Source: Luteibacter yeojuensis
GTDB lineage: Bacteria > Pseudomonadota > Gammaproteobacteria > Xanthomonadales > Rhodanobacteraceae
Direction of reading: 5' to 3'
Assembly: GCF_000964085.1 (NCBI RefSeq)
Contig: NZ_JZRB01000035.1
Location: 1 to 64,000 of the forward strand
Length of the DNA: 64,000 nt
In this document: positions 27,519-37,778 of the stretch, piece by piece
How positions within the stretch are numbered: the first letter of the stretch is position 1
Layout of the letters: every line of letters starts with the position of its first letter
The notes under the pieces: model-generated
The model's input: the letters and a program-made list of their open reading frames with translations, nothing else
Database searches by the model: none
What the model was told of the DNA's origin: nothing
Position numbers and translations under genes: made by a program

Positions 27519-27530
27519 AACGGAACACGG

Positions 27531-28424
27531 TTACTCGGGCGTGCCCGCCATGGCCACTTCGGACAGGGCGGCTTTCGCGGCATCGTGGGTCATGACCACG
27601 ATGCTGATGCGTCGGTTGATCGGCGCGGCCGGGTCGGCCTTGTCGAACGGAATGGATGCCGCCAGGCCCACCACGCGCGCCACTTTCGCCGGCAGCATGC
27701 CGCCATCGACAAGCGTGCGGCGCGCAGCGTTGGCGCGGTCGGCGGAGAGCTCCCAGTTGCCGTACTGGCTATCGGCGCGGATATACGGCGCGCTGTCGGT
27801 ATGGCCCGAGATGCTGATCTGGTTCGGCACCTGGTTGATGAAGCCGGCGAGCTCGTGGAGGATCTGCACCGTGTAGGCCTTAAGCGCGCCGCTGCCCGTG
27901 TCGAACATGGGGCGGTTCTGCTTGTCCACGATCTGGATGCGCAGGCCTTCGGAGGTGATGTCGAGCAGCAACTGGTCTTTGTAGGGCGCCATGGCCGGGC
28001 TGTCGGCGATGGCCTTGTCCAGGTCCTTCATCAGCTGCTCGAGGCGTTTCTTCTCCTGCGCCTTGGCCATTTTTTCCGCATCCTGCGCGGTGGCCGGCTT
28101 GGCGAACTTCTCCTGGTCGCCCGGGCCCTTTGGCAGGTCCATCGCGCCGCCGAGCTTGATCATGCTGGTGCTGGCGCCACCCGGGCCCATCTTGCCGCTG
28201 GGCGCCATGGTGCTCTGCCCGGCGGTCATGCTGGGGTTCTTGAAGTACTCGGAGATGGCCGCGCGCTGCTGCTTGGTGCCGGCACCTACGAGCCACATGA
28301 CGAGGAAGAAGGCCATCATCGCCGTGACGAAGTCGGCGTACGCGACCTTCCAGGCACCGCCATGGTGCCCGTGGCCGCCGGCCTTCTTCTTGCGGACGAT
28401 GATGACTTGCTTGAGCTCGGTCAT
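27531..28424 (-). CDS. motB: Flagellar motor stator protein MotB
   Basis: This 297-residue protein has a single N-terminal membrane span, AYADFVTAMMAFFLVMWLV, with the proton-carrying Asp. It also has a plug/linker region rich in Gly, Pro and Lys, and an OmpA-like peptidoglycan-binding domain (about 175-285) with ISISGHTDSAPY and LSADRANAARRTLV. With MotA it forms the inner-membrane stator anchored to the cell wall. It lies 6 nt downstream of motA. No other flagellar structural gene is close. Confidence 0.95.
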   Translation of the reverse strand: MTELKQVIIVRKKKAGGHGHHGGAWKVAYADFVTAMMAFFLVMWLVGAGTKQQRAAISEYFKNPSMTAGQSTMAPSGKMGPGGASTSMIKLGGAMDLPKGPGDQEKFAKPATAQDAEKMAKAQEKKRLEQLMKDLDKAIADSPAMAPYKDQLLLDITSEGLRIQIVDKQNRPMFDTGSGALKAYTVQILHELAGFINQVPNQISISGHTDSAPYIRADSQYGNWELSADRANAARRTLVDGGMLPAKVARVVGLAASIPFDKADPAAPINRRISIVVMTHDAAKAALSEVAMAGTPE

Positions 28425-28430
28425 CGTCGT

Positions 28431-29285
28431 TTACCGGGCCGCCTTGAGGTGGCCTTCCAGGTCCTGGAACGACGGCCGGCTGGACGAGGTGAGCGACTTG
28501 CGGGCGAACTCCACCGAGACCATGGGGTTGTAGCCGCGCAGGTTGGCCAGCAGGCCCACCTTCACGCACTCGAACGCGCGGCCGTCGGCGTTGACACGGG
28601 CCTCCATGGCGGCCGAGAGCGGGCCGATGAAACCGTACGACAGCAGGATGCCGAGGAAGGTGCCCACGAGCGCGCCGGCGATGTGCTCGCCGATGACGGC
28701 GGCATCGCCGTCGATGCTTTTCATGGTGATGACGATGCCCAGCACCGCGGCCACGATGCCGAAGCCCGGCAGCGCGTCGGCCATCTTCTGCACGGCCTGC
28801 GCCGGCGCGAGCGCCTCGTGGTGGTGGGTTTCCAGTTCCACGTCGAGCAGGGCCTCGAGCTCGTGCGGATCCATGCTGCCGCCCACGATGAGGCGCAGGC
28901 AATCGGTGATGAAATCGATGAGGTGGTGCTCCGCGACCAGGCGCGGGTAGGCCGAGAACAGGGCGCTGGCCTCGGGGTTCTCGATGTGCTCTTCCATGGC
29001 CAGCTGGCCGTCCTTGCGCATCTTGGTGAAGATGTCATAGAGCAGGGACAGCAGGTCGACGTAATCCTGCTTCTTGTACTTCGGGCCCTTGAACAGGGCG
29101 AGCATGTCGCGCGCGGAGCCCTTCACGATCTCCATCGAGTTCGCGCTGATGAACGCGCCCATGGCCGCGCCAAAGATGATCAGCAGCTCATAGGGCTGCC
29201 ACAGCGCGCCGATGGTGCCGTGTGAGAGGACGTAGCCGCCCAGCACCGAGACCAGGACGATGATTGAACCAATAATGACGAGCAT
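28431..29285 (-). CDS. motA: Flagellar motor stator protein MotA
   Basis: This 284-residue protein has four membrane spans, two at the N-terminus and two at about 170-225, and a large cytoplasmic loop containing MRKDGQLAMEEHIENP with the charged residues that act on FliG. LPGFGIVAAVLGIVITM matches the proton-channel helix 3. It is the first gene of the motAB pair. Confidence 0.95.
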   Translation of the reverse strand: MLVIIGSIIVLVSVLGGYVLSHGTIGALWQPYELLIIFGAAMGAFISANSMEIVKGSARDMLALFKGPKYKKQDYVDLLSLLYDIFTKMRKDGQLAMEEHIENPEASALFSAYPRLVAEHHLIDFITDCLRLIVGGSMDPHELEALLDVELETHHHEALAPAQAVQKMADALPGFGIVAAVLGIVITMKSIDGDAAVIGEHIAGALVGTFLGILLSYGFIGPLSAAMEARVNADGRAFECVKVGLLANLRGYNPMVSVEFARKSLTSSSRPSFQDLEGHLKAAR

Positions 29286-29366
29286 GACTTCACTTCCTCC
29301 CAGTCGGGTTCCTTATCGGCCGATGGGGCGCGAAGTTGAGGGGTGTCGTCACGTTTTCTACACGGT

Positions 29367-30680
29367 TTAAACCGCGCTGTAGAGCGCTCCGGCGTACCTT
29401 GGGAAAACCAGCCGAATACGCGTACCGATTCCGGCATCGCTCTCGATCTCCACGCCACCACCGGCCTGGGCCACGGTGCCGTAGACCTGGGCCAGGCCCA
29501 GGCCGGAGCCACCCTCCTTCGTCGTGAAGTACGGCTCGAACAGGCGCTGGCGCACCTCCTCCGACATGCCGCCGCCGGTATCGGCGATACACACGAAGAC
29601 CTGGCGGGCGGGCGGGTGCTCGCGCAGGCTCTCGGCGGCGTGCGCCTCGAGCAGCCGGTCGCCGACCTGGATGGTGAGCGTGCCCATGCCGGCCATGGCA
29701 TCGCGGGCATTGAGGCACACATTCATCAGGGCCTGCTCCAGGCCGTGGCGGTCGATCCATATGGGCAACGGCCCGGGCTGGCGCAGCACGTCGATGCCGA
29801 CGCGGCCGCCCATGCCGTGCCGGGCGAAATCGGCGAAGTTCTCGACCAGGTCGCCCAGGTCGATCGGCTCCGGCCGCGTGGGCTGGTTGCGGGCGAACGC
29901 CAGCAGCCGCCGGGTGAGCGCCGTGGCATGCCGCGCGCCCTCCACCGCGTAGGTGAGCATGCGGCGCTGCTGGGGGCTGAGCTCGTCGGCCTCGTCCTGC
30001 AGGCCCGAGAGGCTGACGATGACGGTCTGCAGCATGTTGTTGAAATCGTGGGCGATGCCGCTCACCAGCTGGCCGATGGCCTGCTGCTTCTGCGCCTGGT
30101 GGGCCGCCGCCTCGGCCAGGTCGCGGGCACGGCCGGCCATTTCCAGCTGCTCGCTGACGCCAGCCAGGCGGCTCTCGGCGTCGCGGCGGGCGAAGTGCTC
30201 GCCCTCGAAGCGCTCCATGAGGGTGCCGTACTGCGTGCTGGCGCTGGCCGAGCGTGCCACCGATTCGTTGAGGCGCTCCTGGAGCAGCTCGTTGATCGAC
30301 TCGAGGGCGGCCTGCAGCTCGACGCGCTCGGTCACGTCGCGGCTGATGACGATGAAATGGTCGATGGCGTCGTTGGCCACGACCGGGGCGACCATGACCT
30401 CCCACCAGCGCGACGTGCCTGCCGCGGTGCGACGGGGGCCGACGAAATCGACGCGCTCGCCGGCGCGGGCGCGCTCGAGCACGCGGGCGACCATGTCCCG
30501 GGCCTCGGGCGGCCACACGTCGAGCCACCTCGTGCCGATGAGCTGCTCGCCACCGCCGGGCGCCAGCGACATGCACCCCAGGCCGGCCACGAAACGGATG
30601 ACGCCGTCGCGGTCCAGCTCCTTCATGCAGTCGGCGGAGGCCTCGACGAATTGTCGGTACCGCCCTTCCCCTTCACTCAT
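29367..30680 (-). CDS. PAS-domain sensor histidine kinase
   Basis: This 437-residue soluble kinase has an N-terminal PAS domain (about residues 5-125, EASADCMKELDRDGVIRF...ISRDVTERVE) and a coiled-coil linker. The dimerisation/phosphoacceptor helix is GIAHDFNNMLQTV, and the HATPase carries MNVCLNARDAM (N box), DTGGGMSE (G1) and GSGLGLAQVYG (G2). No membrane span is seen, so it senses a cytoplasmic cue. It is divergent from a lone receiver protein, its probable partner. The start at MSEGEGRYRQ is preferred to an upstream TTG. Confidence 0.9.
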   Translation of the reverse strand: MSEGEGRYRQFVEASADCMKELDRDGVIRFVAGLGCMSLAPGGGEQLIGTRWLDVWPPEARDMVARVLERARAGERVDFVGPRRTAAGTSRWWEVMVAPVVANDAIDHFIVISRDVTERVELQAALESINELLQERLNESVARSASASTQYGTLMERFEGEHFARRDAESRLAGVSEQLEMAGRARDLAEAAAHQAQKQQAIGQLVSGIAHDFNNMLQTVIVSLSGLQDEADELSPQQRRMLTYAVEGARHATALTRRLLAFARNQPTRPEPIDLGDLVENFADFARHGMGGRVGIDVLRQPGPLPIWIDRHGLEQALMNVCLNARDAMAGMGTLTIQVGDRLLEAHAAESLREHPPARQVFVCIADTGGGMSEEVRQRLFEPYFTTKEGGSGLGLAQVYGTVAQAGGGVEIESDAGIGTRIRLVFPRYAGALYSAV

Positions 30681-30796
30681 CGCCACCGCGCCCCTGGCCT
30701 TGTCTGACGCCCCTCGGACCCCCTTATGACGCGCCGCGCGGGCGCCGTCTGTCAAGGCGGAACTGTCACGCCGCCGCGACGGGGCCCCGGCCTACA

Positions 30797-31195
30797 GTGA
30801 AAGCGTGTGCAACGACGGATCCGCCCGTGACCCCAGCCATCGCACCCGTCCTCGTGGTTGAGGATGATCGCAACGTCCTCGACATCACGAGCTTCGTGCT
30901 GGAGACGGCGGGGTACACCGTGCTGACGGCGATGAATGCCGACGAAGCCCTGCTCGTGCTCTCGGGCCACCCGGAGGTGGGCCTGGTGCTCACGGACGTG
31001 AACATGCCCGGCAAGATGGATGGCATCGACCTTGTGCGGGAGCTGCATCGCGCGGGCAACCCCGTGCGCTGCGTCGTGGTATCCGGCGACGCGCTGCATG
31101 CCTGCGACAGGCTGGGCGACCTGGCGCCCTTCCTCGCCAAGCCCTACGACCGCCGCTCGCTGCTGCAGGCCGTGGGCGACGCCCTGGCGGCCTAG
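30797..31195 (+). CDS. Stand-alone response regulator receiver protein
   Basis: This 132-residue single receiver domain has the acidic pair VVEDDRN, the phosphoacceptor Asp in LTDVNMPGK (about residue 65), a Thr/Ser switch in VVVSGDA and the Lys in FLAKPYD. There is no output domain, so it probably acts by protein contact or as a relay. It starts with GTG; a second GTG at 30827 would shorten the tail before the first strand. It is divergent from the PAS kinase. Its stop overlaps the convergent neighbour's stop as CTAG. Confidence 0.9.
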   Translation: MKACATTDPPVTPAIAPVLVVEDDRNVLDITSFVLETAGYTVLTAMNADEALLVLSGHPEVGLVLTDVNMPGKMDGIDLVRELHRAGNPVRCVVVSGDALHACDRLGDLAPFLAKPYDRRSLLQAVGDALAA

Positions 31196-31467
31196 CCGGC
31201 TTCGCTGGCCGGCTCGTCGTCGAACCCCGTCTCGCCCTCGGCGAACACGGGGGCGCCGTCGTCCTCCACGCCCATGACGAGGCCCAGCGCCTTCTCGGCG
31301 GCCGCGGCCGCGCTGGCCTCGTCGCGGAAGCTGCGGTTCTCGTAAACGGCGAAGTAGGTGGGGTACCCGCCCCCGGCCGGGTGCGACGACAGCAAGGCCG
31401 TGAACCGGGAGCCCTCGCGGGTGGCACCGCTGCGCAGGGTGAAGTGGGGGAACTCGCGTTCTGCCAT
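31192..31467 (-). CDS. Hypothetical protein, 91 residues
   Basis: This is a short acidic protein starting MAEREFPHFTLRSGA. A beta-rich N-terminal half (FTALLSSHPAGGGYPTYFAVYENRSF) is followed by an Ala-rich helix and an acidic tail, GEGETGFDDEP-like. I recognise no family. The start at 31467 is chosen because residues upstream are low-complexity Pro/Arg. Its TAG stop overlaps that of the convergent receiver gene. Confidence 0.6.
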   Translation of the reverse strand: MAEREFPHFTLRSGATREGSRFTALLSSHPAGGGYPTYFAVYENRSFRDEASAAAAAEKALGLVMGVEDDGAPVFAEGETGFDDEPASEAG

Positions 31468-31588
31468 GGGCGTGGGCCTGGTTGGGCGGGAAATCTTAGC
31501 GTACCCCGGGGCTTGTGGATCGTCTTGCATGCTTGGTCTGAAAAGGCAAGGAACCCGTTCAGCAAAGAGGCACTTGCCCCGCAGAATC

Positions 31589-31608
31589 TTGTAGGGTATT
31601 TCCTACAA
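31589..31608. promoter_or_regulatory. 20-bp palindromic operator upstream of a small membrane gene
   Basis: TTGTAGG-GTATTT-CCTACAA is a perfect 7-bp dyad with a 6-bp spacer, centred about 70 bp upstream of the ATG at 31668. The layout resembles boxes of NarL/FixJ-type regulators such as GacA (TGTAAG-N6-CTTACA). The regulator is not identified. Confidence 0.55.
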
Positions 31609-31667
31609 CCAAGCGGCCTCACATACTTTTCACGAAGACCGCGACACAGGGGTACAGGGGCAAGATC

Positions 31668-31910
31668 ATGTTGAACGTCATCACCACCGCGACGCCGCCT
31701 CGGCGCCTCGCGTGGACCATGGCTACCGTTTTGGGCGTGGCAGGCATCGTTGGCCTGGCACTGGCACCGCGCGTCGCGGCCGCCATCCCCCACACGGCGA
31801 TCCAGATGGTCTACGCGTGGCTCTGCTGCTCGCTCGTGGGCTCGGCCTACGTCGTCGTCTCGCTTGCGAACGACGCCGAGGGTGCCATCGAGGACAGTGA
31901 AGATTTCTGA
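31668..31910 (+). CDS. Small two-span membrane protein, 80 residues
   Basis: After MLNVITTATPPRR the protein has two hydrophobic segments, WTMATVLGVAGIVGLALA and AIQMVYAWLCCSLVGSAYVVV, and an acidic tail, NDAEGAIEDSEDF. I recognise no family. It has its own upstream palindromic box and a strong terminator 30 nt after the stop, which supports an independently controlled gene. The ribosome-binding site is only moderate (GGGGCAAG). Confidence 0.6.
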   Translation: MLNVITTATPPRRLAWTMATVLGVAGIVGLALAPRVAAAIPHTAIQMVYAWLCCSLVGSAYVVVSLANDAEGAIEDSEDF

Positions 31911-31940
31911 TCCCACGGCCGGGACGTTCATGGACGAAAA

Positions 31941-31966
31941 AAAACCCGCCGTGAGGCGGGTTTTTT
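31941..31966. terminator. Bidirectional rho-independent terminator
   Basis: AAAACCCGCC-GTGA-GGCGGGTTTTTT has a GC stem flanked by A and T runs. It can therefore end both the plus-strand small gene and the minus-strand yajC-secD-secF transcript. Confidence 0.9.
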
Positions 31967-31987
31967 CATGGGCCGGCGGCGACGCCC

Positions 31988-32962
31988 TCAGGGGCGGCGC
32001 GCCAGCTCCGGGTCTTCCTTGGCGCGGGGCATCAGGTCCTGCTTGGACACACCCAGCCACAGCAGGATGGGGCTGGCCACGAAGATCGAGGACAGCGTAC
32101 CCACCACGATGCCGATGAGCATGGTGATGGCGAAGCCATGCACCACCGGGCCACCGATGAAGAACAGGGCGGCCATGGTGATGCCCGTGAACAGCGAGGT
32201 GATGATGGTTCGCGACAGCGTGCTGTTGATGGAGCGGTTCAACACTTCCTCGGGGGTGGCGTTGCGGCTGGAGCGGAACAGCTCGCGGACGCGGTCGAAC
32301 ACCACCACCTTGTCGTTGATGGAATAGCCCACCACGGCGAGGACCGAGGCCAGCACCGTCAGGTCGAACTGGCGCTGGGTGATGGCGAAGATGCCCAGGG
32401 TGACCAGCACGTCGTGGACTTCGGTGGCGAGCGCCGCGATGGCGAAGCGCTTCTCGAAGCGGATCCACAGGTAACCCATGATGCCGACGATGACGAAGAT
32501 GACGGCGTAGATGCCGTCCGAGCGCAGCTCCTCGCCCACCTGCGGGCCGACGAAGGAGTATTCCTTCATGGACGCATCGGGGCGGGTGACCTGGATGGCG
32601 GCGACGACATCCTTGGCGATGCGCGCGGCGGCCTCGTCGCCCTTGGGCGCGGCGGCGGCGCCCGGGTCTTTCGCGTCATCCTTGGGCAGCAGGCGCACGG
32701 CCACCTCGCGGGTGCCGCCGACGGCCTGCACCAGCGGCTCGGCGATGCCGTGCTTCTCGAGCGCGTCGCGCACCTCGTTGGTATCGACCGGGTTCTGGAA
32801 GGCCACCGAGACCGACACGCCGCCCAGGAAGTCCTGGCCGTAGTTGAAGCCCTTGGTGACGATCAGGCCGATGGAGGCCAGCATGAGCAGGACGGCGAGG
32901 CCGATACTGAACCGGCGCAGGCCGAGGAAGTTGAAGTTGGCGTTGTGGTTGAAGATTTCCAT
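31988..32962 (-). CDS. secF: Protein translocase subunit SecF
   Basis: This 324-residue inner-membrane protein has six spans. The N-terminal part starts FNHNANFNFLGLRRFS, the periplasmic P1 domain follows (about 50-150), and the conserved VVGYSINDKVVVFDRVRE motif and SRTIITSLFTG segment lie in the C-terminal half. With SecD it uses the proton motive force to complete protein export. It lies 13 nt after secD and is last in the tgt-yajC-secD-secF unit. Confidence 0.96.
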   Translation of the reverse strand: MEIFNHNANFNFLGLRRFSIGLAVLLMLASIGLIVTKGFNYGQDFLGGVSVSVAFQNPVDTNEVRDALEKHGIAEPLVQAVGGTREVAVRLLPKDDAKDPGAAAAPKGDEAAARIAKDVVAAIQVTRPDASMKEYSFVGPQVGEELRSDGIYAVIFVIVGIMGYLWIRFEKRFAIAALATEVHDVLVTLGIFAITQRQFDLTVLASVLAVVGYSINDKVVVFDRVRELFRSSRNATPEEVLNRSINSTLSRTIITSLFTGITMAALFFIGGPVVHGFAITMLIGIVVGTLSSIFVASPILLWLGVSKQDLMPRAKEDPELARRP

Positions 32963-32975
32963 GGCGTTCCCCCCT

Positions 32976-34850
32976 TCAGACCGACAGGGTCTTGAGCTTG
33001 CGGCCGCCGTGGATCAGCGCGGTGATGGCATGCGTGAGCGTCACCGACGTGAACATCGACGTGAGGATACCGATGAACAGCGTGACGCCGAAGCCCTTGA
33101 TCGGGCCCGAACCCATGGTCATGAGGCCAAGCGCGGCCAGCAGGTGGGTGACGTTGGCGTCGAGGATGGTGGCCCACGCCTTGTCGTAACCCGTGCGGAT
33201 GGCGGCGTGCGGCGACGAGCCGTTGCGCAGTTCCTCGCGGATGCGTTCGCAGATGAGCACGTTGGCGTCGATGGCCATGCCCAGCGTCAGCACGATACCG
33301 GCGATGCCTGGCATGGTGAGGGTGACGCCGATGGCCGACATGACGGCGACGAGCAGCACGAGGTTGAAGAACAGCGCGATATCGGCCACCAGGCCGAAGA
33401 GCTTGTAGTAGATGGCCGCGGCAAGCAGCACCAGGCCGAGGCCCAGCATCACCGCCTTGAAGCCCTTGTCGATGTTGTCGGCGCCCAGGCTCGGGCCGAT
33501 GACGCTTTCACCGACGATATCGATGGGCACCGCCAGCGAACCACCGCGCAGCAGCAGGGCCAGCTCGGAGGCTTCCGAATCCGACGGCAGGCCGTTGGTG
33601 GAGAAGGTCTTGCCGAACGGACCGCTGATGTTGGCGTAGTTGATGACCTCTTCGGTGGTCTTCGGCGTCTTCACTTCCTTGCCGTCGACGATCTTGGTCT
33701 CGGTCGTGCGCGTGATGTAGAGCACCGCCATCGGCTTGCCGACGTTATCGTTGGTGAACTCCTGCATCTTGCGCGCGCCCGCCGAGTTCAGCGTGACGCT
33801 GACGTTGGGCGTGCCGTTCTGCTGGTCGCGGCCCGAGGTGGCGCTGACGAGTTCGTCGCCGCTGGCGATGACCTTCTTGCTGAGCAGGTACGGCCGGCCA
33901 TCGCGGCCGAAGTACAGCTTGGCATCGGGCGGCACGCTGCCCGAACGGGCGGCGTCCATGGCCTGTTGCGGCGTGTAGAGGCCGGCGCGGTACTGCAGCG
34001 TGGCGACGGCACCGATGATCTTCTTGGCCTCGGCCGTATCCTGCACGCCGGCGAGCTCCACCACGATCTGGTTGGCACCCTGCTGCTGGATCAGCGGCTC
34101 GGACACGCCCAGCGCGTTGACGCGCTGGCGCAGCGTGCTGAGGTTCTGCGTGATCATGCCCTGCGACAGTTCGCGCAGCTTGGTGGGCTTGATGGTGGCA
34201 TTGAGGATGAAGCGGTTGCCCGTGGCCGTGCCGTCCGCCACCGTGAGGTCCGGGTAGTCGGCGCCGATGAGCGACGCGGCCTTCTGCCGGTCGGCATCGG
34301 TGCGCAGCACCACGCCCACGCCCTGCCCGCGCGCGTTGCGGTTCACCGCGTCGAACGCCACGCCCTTGTCGTGCAGCAGCGAACGGATGTCGTCGGTGTA
34401 GCGCGTTTCCTGTGCGTCGACGACGGCGTTCTGGTCCACTTCCATGAGGAAGTGCACGCCGCCCTGCAGGTCGAGGCCGAGCGGCATGGAGTTGGCATTG
34501 ATGCCACGCAGCCACGCCGGCACGGTGGAGGCCTGGTTCAGCGCCACCGTGTAGTTATCGCCAAGCCCGACGCGCAGCGCGTCGGAGGCATGGGCCTGCT
34601 GGTCGGCGTCATTGAAACGCGCGAGCAGGCGGCCATCCTTTTCATTGACGTCGATGCTCTTGGCCGGCACCTTGGCGGTGGCCAGGAGGGTATCGACCTT
34701 GGCCTTCAGCGTTGCATCGACGGCGGCGCCGCGGTTGCCCGAGATCTGCACCGCCGGCTGCGGCGGGAAGACGTTCGGCAGCGCATAGACGAGGCCGACC
34801 AGCAACACGACAACGACCAGCGCGTACTTCCAGCGTGGAAAATCACTCAT
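32976..34850 (-). CDS. secD: Protein translocase subunit SecD
   Basis: This 624-residue protein has one N-terminal span, a large periplasmic region with the P1 motif GLDLQGGVHFLMEV, and five C-terminal spans with GPSLGADNIDKGFKAV and AIDANVLICERIREEL. It is an RND-superfamily export factor that acts with SecF and YajC at the SecYEG channel. It lies 29 nt after yajC. Confidence 0.96.
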   Translation of the reverse strand: MSDFPRWKYALVVVVLLVGLVYALPNVFPPQPAVQISGNRGAAVDATLKAKVDTLLATAKVPAKSIDVNEKDGRLLARFNDADQQAHASDALRVGLGDNYTVALNQASTVPAWLRGINANSMPLGLDLQGGVHFLMEVDQNAVVDAQETRYTDDIRSLLHDKGVAFDAVNRNARGQGVGVVLRTDADRQKAASLIGADYPDLTVADGTATGNRFILNATIKPTKLRELSQGMITQNLSTLRQRVNALGVSEPLIQQQGANQIVVELAGVQDTAEAKKIIGAVATLQYRAGLYTPQQAMDAARSGSVPPDAKLYFGRDGRPYLLSKKVIASGDELVSATSGRDQQNGTPNVSVTLNSAGARKMQEFTNDNVGKPMAVLYITRTTETKIVDGKEVKTPKTTEEVINYANISGPFGKTFSTNGLPSDSEASELALLLRGGSLAVPIDIVGESVIGPSLGADNIDKGFKAVMLGLGLVLLAAAIYYKLFGLVADIALFFNLVLLVAVMSAIGVTLTMPGIAGIVLTLGMAIDANVLICERIREELRNGSSPHAAIRTGYDKAWATILDANVTHLLAALGLMTMGSGPIKGFGVTLFIGILTSMFTSVTLTHAITALIHGGRKLKTLSV

Positions 34851-34879
34851 GCCTTGATTCCGTGGGTCTGAGGTTTGGC

Positions 34880-35221
34880 TCAGTTCTTCTTGAGGCTGCC
34901 CTTGGGCAGCACCTGGGTGACGGCACCCTTCTGCATCTGGACGACCACGCCCGGGGCGATCTCGACCTTGACGAAGGCATCGCCCACTTCCTCGACGCGG
35001 CCGGCGAGGCCACCGCTCATGACCACTTCATCGCCCTTGGCGAGGCCGGCCAGCAGGGCGCGGTGCTCTTTCTGGCGCTTCATCTGCGGACGGATCATCA
35101 TGAAATAGAAGATGGCGAACAGCACCGCCATCATGATGAGCGGCGAAAAACCGAGGGCACCCTGCTGGGGGGCGGCGGCCGGGGCGGCCTGTGCAAGGGC
35201 GGCGAACGGGAGAGTGCTCAT
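34880..35221 (-). CDS. yajC: Preprotein translocase subunit YajC
   Basis: This 113-residue single-span protein has a short Ala-rich N-terminus, the membrane segment PLIMMAVLFAIFYFMMIRPQMKRQKEH and a cytoplasmic domain with GDEVVMSGGLAGRVEEV. It joins the SecDF complex. It sits directly upstream of secD and downstream of tgt, the usual order. Confidence 0.95.
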   Translation of the reverse strand: MSTLPFAALAQAAPAAAPQQGALGFSPLIMMAVLFAIFYFMMIRPQMKRQKEHRALLAGLAKGDEVVMSGGLAGRVEEVGDAFVKVEIAPGVVVQMQKGAVTQVLPKGSLKKN

Positions 35222-35315
35222 CAGGTTTCTCGCAAGTCATGGAACGGCCAAGGAAAAGCGGCCATTCGCGTAAAAAGATCGTGGATTATGCCACGCCGAT
35301 CAGAAGCTTGGGGGC

Positions 35316-36504
<1,189 letters not shown>

Positions 36505-36578
36505 TTAGTTTAGCCGGGGAGCCGCTTCTAAAGCTTTCCCCGTCTCAGCCGATTCTTACGCCCAACAGGAGCTCGCCC

Positions 36579-37778
36579 ATGCGGGGCGGGCCCAGGCCCT
36601 CGGAGGACCTGCCCTTGATCATCCAGCCAACCAGCCTCGCCGCCCAGCTCTGGGCCGGCGCGGCCGCGGGTACCACGGCCGCCGCCGCCCAGTCCTGGGC
36701 GGTGGGCACGCTGCTGGCCGCCCGCGTGCTGGGCCAGACGGACGTGGGCAAGGTGCTCCTCGACATCGGCGGCATGGCCGTCGAGGCCGACGCGGCGGGT
36801 ACGCCGTTGCCGCAGCAGTTCCAGGTGCGCGTGATGACCCAGGGCGCCCAGCCGCAGCTGGAAGTCGTGGCGGGGAACACTGACGAGCGCGTGGCCATGC
36901 AGGGCCTGCGCGAGCGCCTGCCCCAGCAGAACGGCTACTCGCAGCTACTCAGCGTGCTCTCCGCCCTCGCCCGCCGCCCGGTGGCGCGGGTGCTGCCGGA
37001 ACCGCTGCGCACCGCGCTGGCCACGCTCGAGGCCTCGATCAGCAAGCCCGCCGAGCTCGGCACGCCCGAGGGCATGAAGCAGGCCATCGCCAAGAGCGGT
37101 GCGTTCCTCGAAGCCCACCTTGCCGCCCCGCACGACCCGGCACCGGCGAACGACGACTTCAAGGCGGCGCTGCTGGCGCTGCGCCGCACGCTGGCCGATA
37201 TACCGCAGACCCGCCAGGCGATGATCCAGGCGCCGTCCCGCCCGTTCACCGATACCCCGCCGCCGCTTGCCCAGCGCGCGCTGGTGGCGCAGCCGCGCGC
37301 GGCCGAGCTGCTGGCGGACGAAACCAACGCCGACGGCCTGGTCTCGCACCTGCGTACCGACGTGCGCGCAGCGCTCGCCCGCGTGGAGATCACCCAGCTC
37401 GAATCGCAGCCGCAGGCCGGCTTGTGGATGGTCGAGATCCCGCTGGCCGGCGTGCGCGGCTACGACGTGCTGCAGCTGCGCATCGAAGAAGGCAAACCGT
37501 CACCGGGCGAACCCGAGGGCACGTGGACCGTGGGCTTCGCCATCGACCCGCCGACGCTCGGCGCGGTGCAGGGCGAGATCCAGCTGCGCGGGCTGCGCGT
37601 GTCGGTGCGCCTGTGGGCGCAGTACCCCGAAACGGTGGGCCGCCTCGAGAACGCGTTCACGACGCTGCGCCGGGTGCTCGAGAAGAGCAACCTGCAGCTC
37701 GACCATTTCGCGTGCATGCATGGCCTGCCCGTGCCGACCAGCGCGTATAGCGCCGTCCTGCTCGAAGCGCGCGCATGA
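36579..37778 (+). CDS. FliK-like flagellar hook-length control protein
   Basis: This 399-residue protein has an Ala/Gln-rich N-terminal region and a C-terminal FliK-type domain at about 285-385: WMVEIPLAGVRGYDVLQLRIEE, TWTVGFAIDPPTLGAVQGEIQLRGLRVSVRLWAQ. This is the Flg_hook pattern in which a folded C-domain contacts FlhB. The ATG at 36579 has an AGGAG site seven bases upstream. It overlaps the next gene by 4 nt, and that gene encodes an FlhB-like tail, so the two may work as a pair. No other hook genes are nearby, so this may be a paralogue of the main FliK. Confidence 0.78.
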   Translation: MRGGPRPSEDLPLIIQPTSLAAQLWAGAAAGTTAAAAQSWAVGTLLAARVLGQTDVGKVLLDIGGMAVEADAAGTPLPQQFQVRVMTQGAQPQLEVVAGNTDERVAMQGLRERLPQQNGYSQLLSVLSALARRPVARVLPEPLRTALATLEASISKPAELGTPEGMKQAIAKSGAFLEAHLAAPHDPAPANDDFKAALLALRRTLADIPQTRQAMIQAPSRPFTDTPPPLAQRALVAQPRAAELLADETNADGLVSHLRTDVRAALARVEITQLESQPQAGLWMVEIPLAGVRGYDVLQLRIEEGKPSPGEPEGTWTVGFAIDPPTLGAVQGEIQLRGLRVSVRLWAQYPETVGRLENAFTTLRRVLEKSNLQLDHFACMHGLPVPTSAYSAVLLEARA

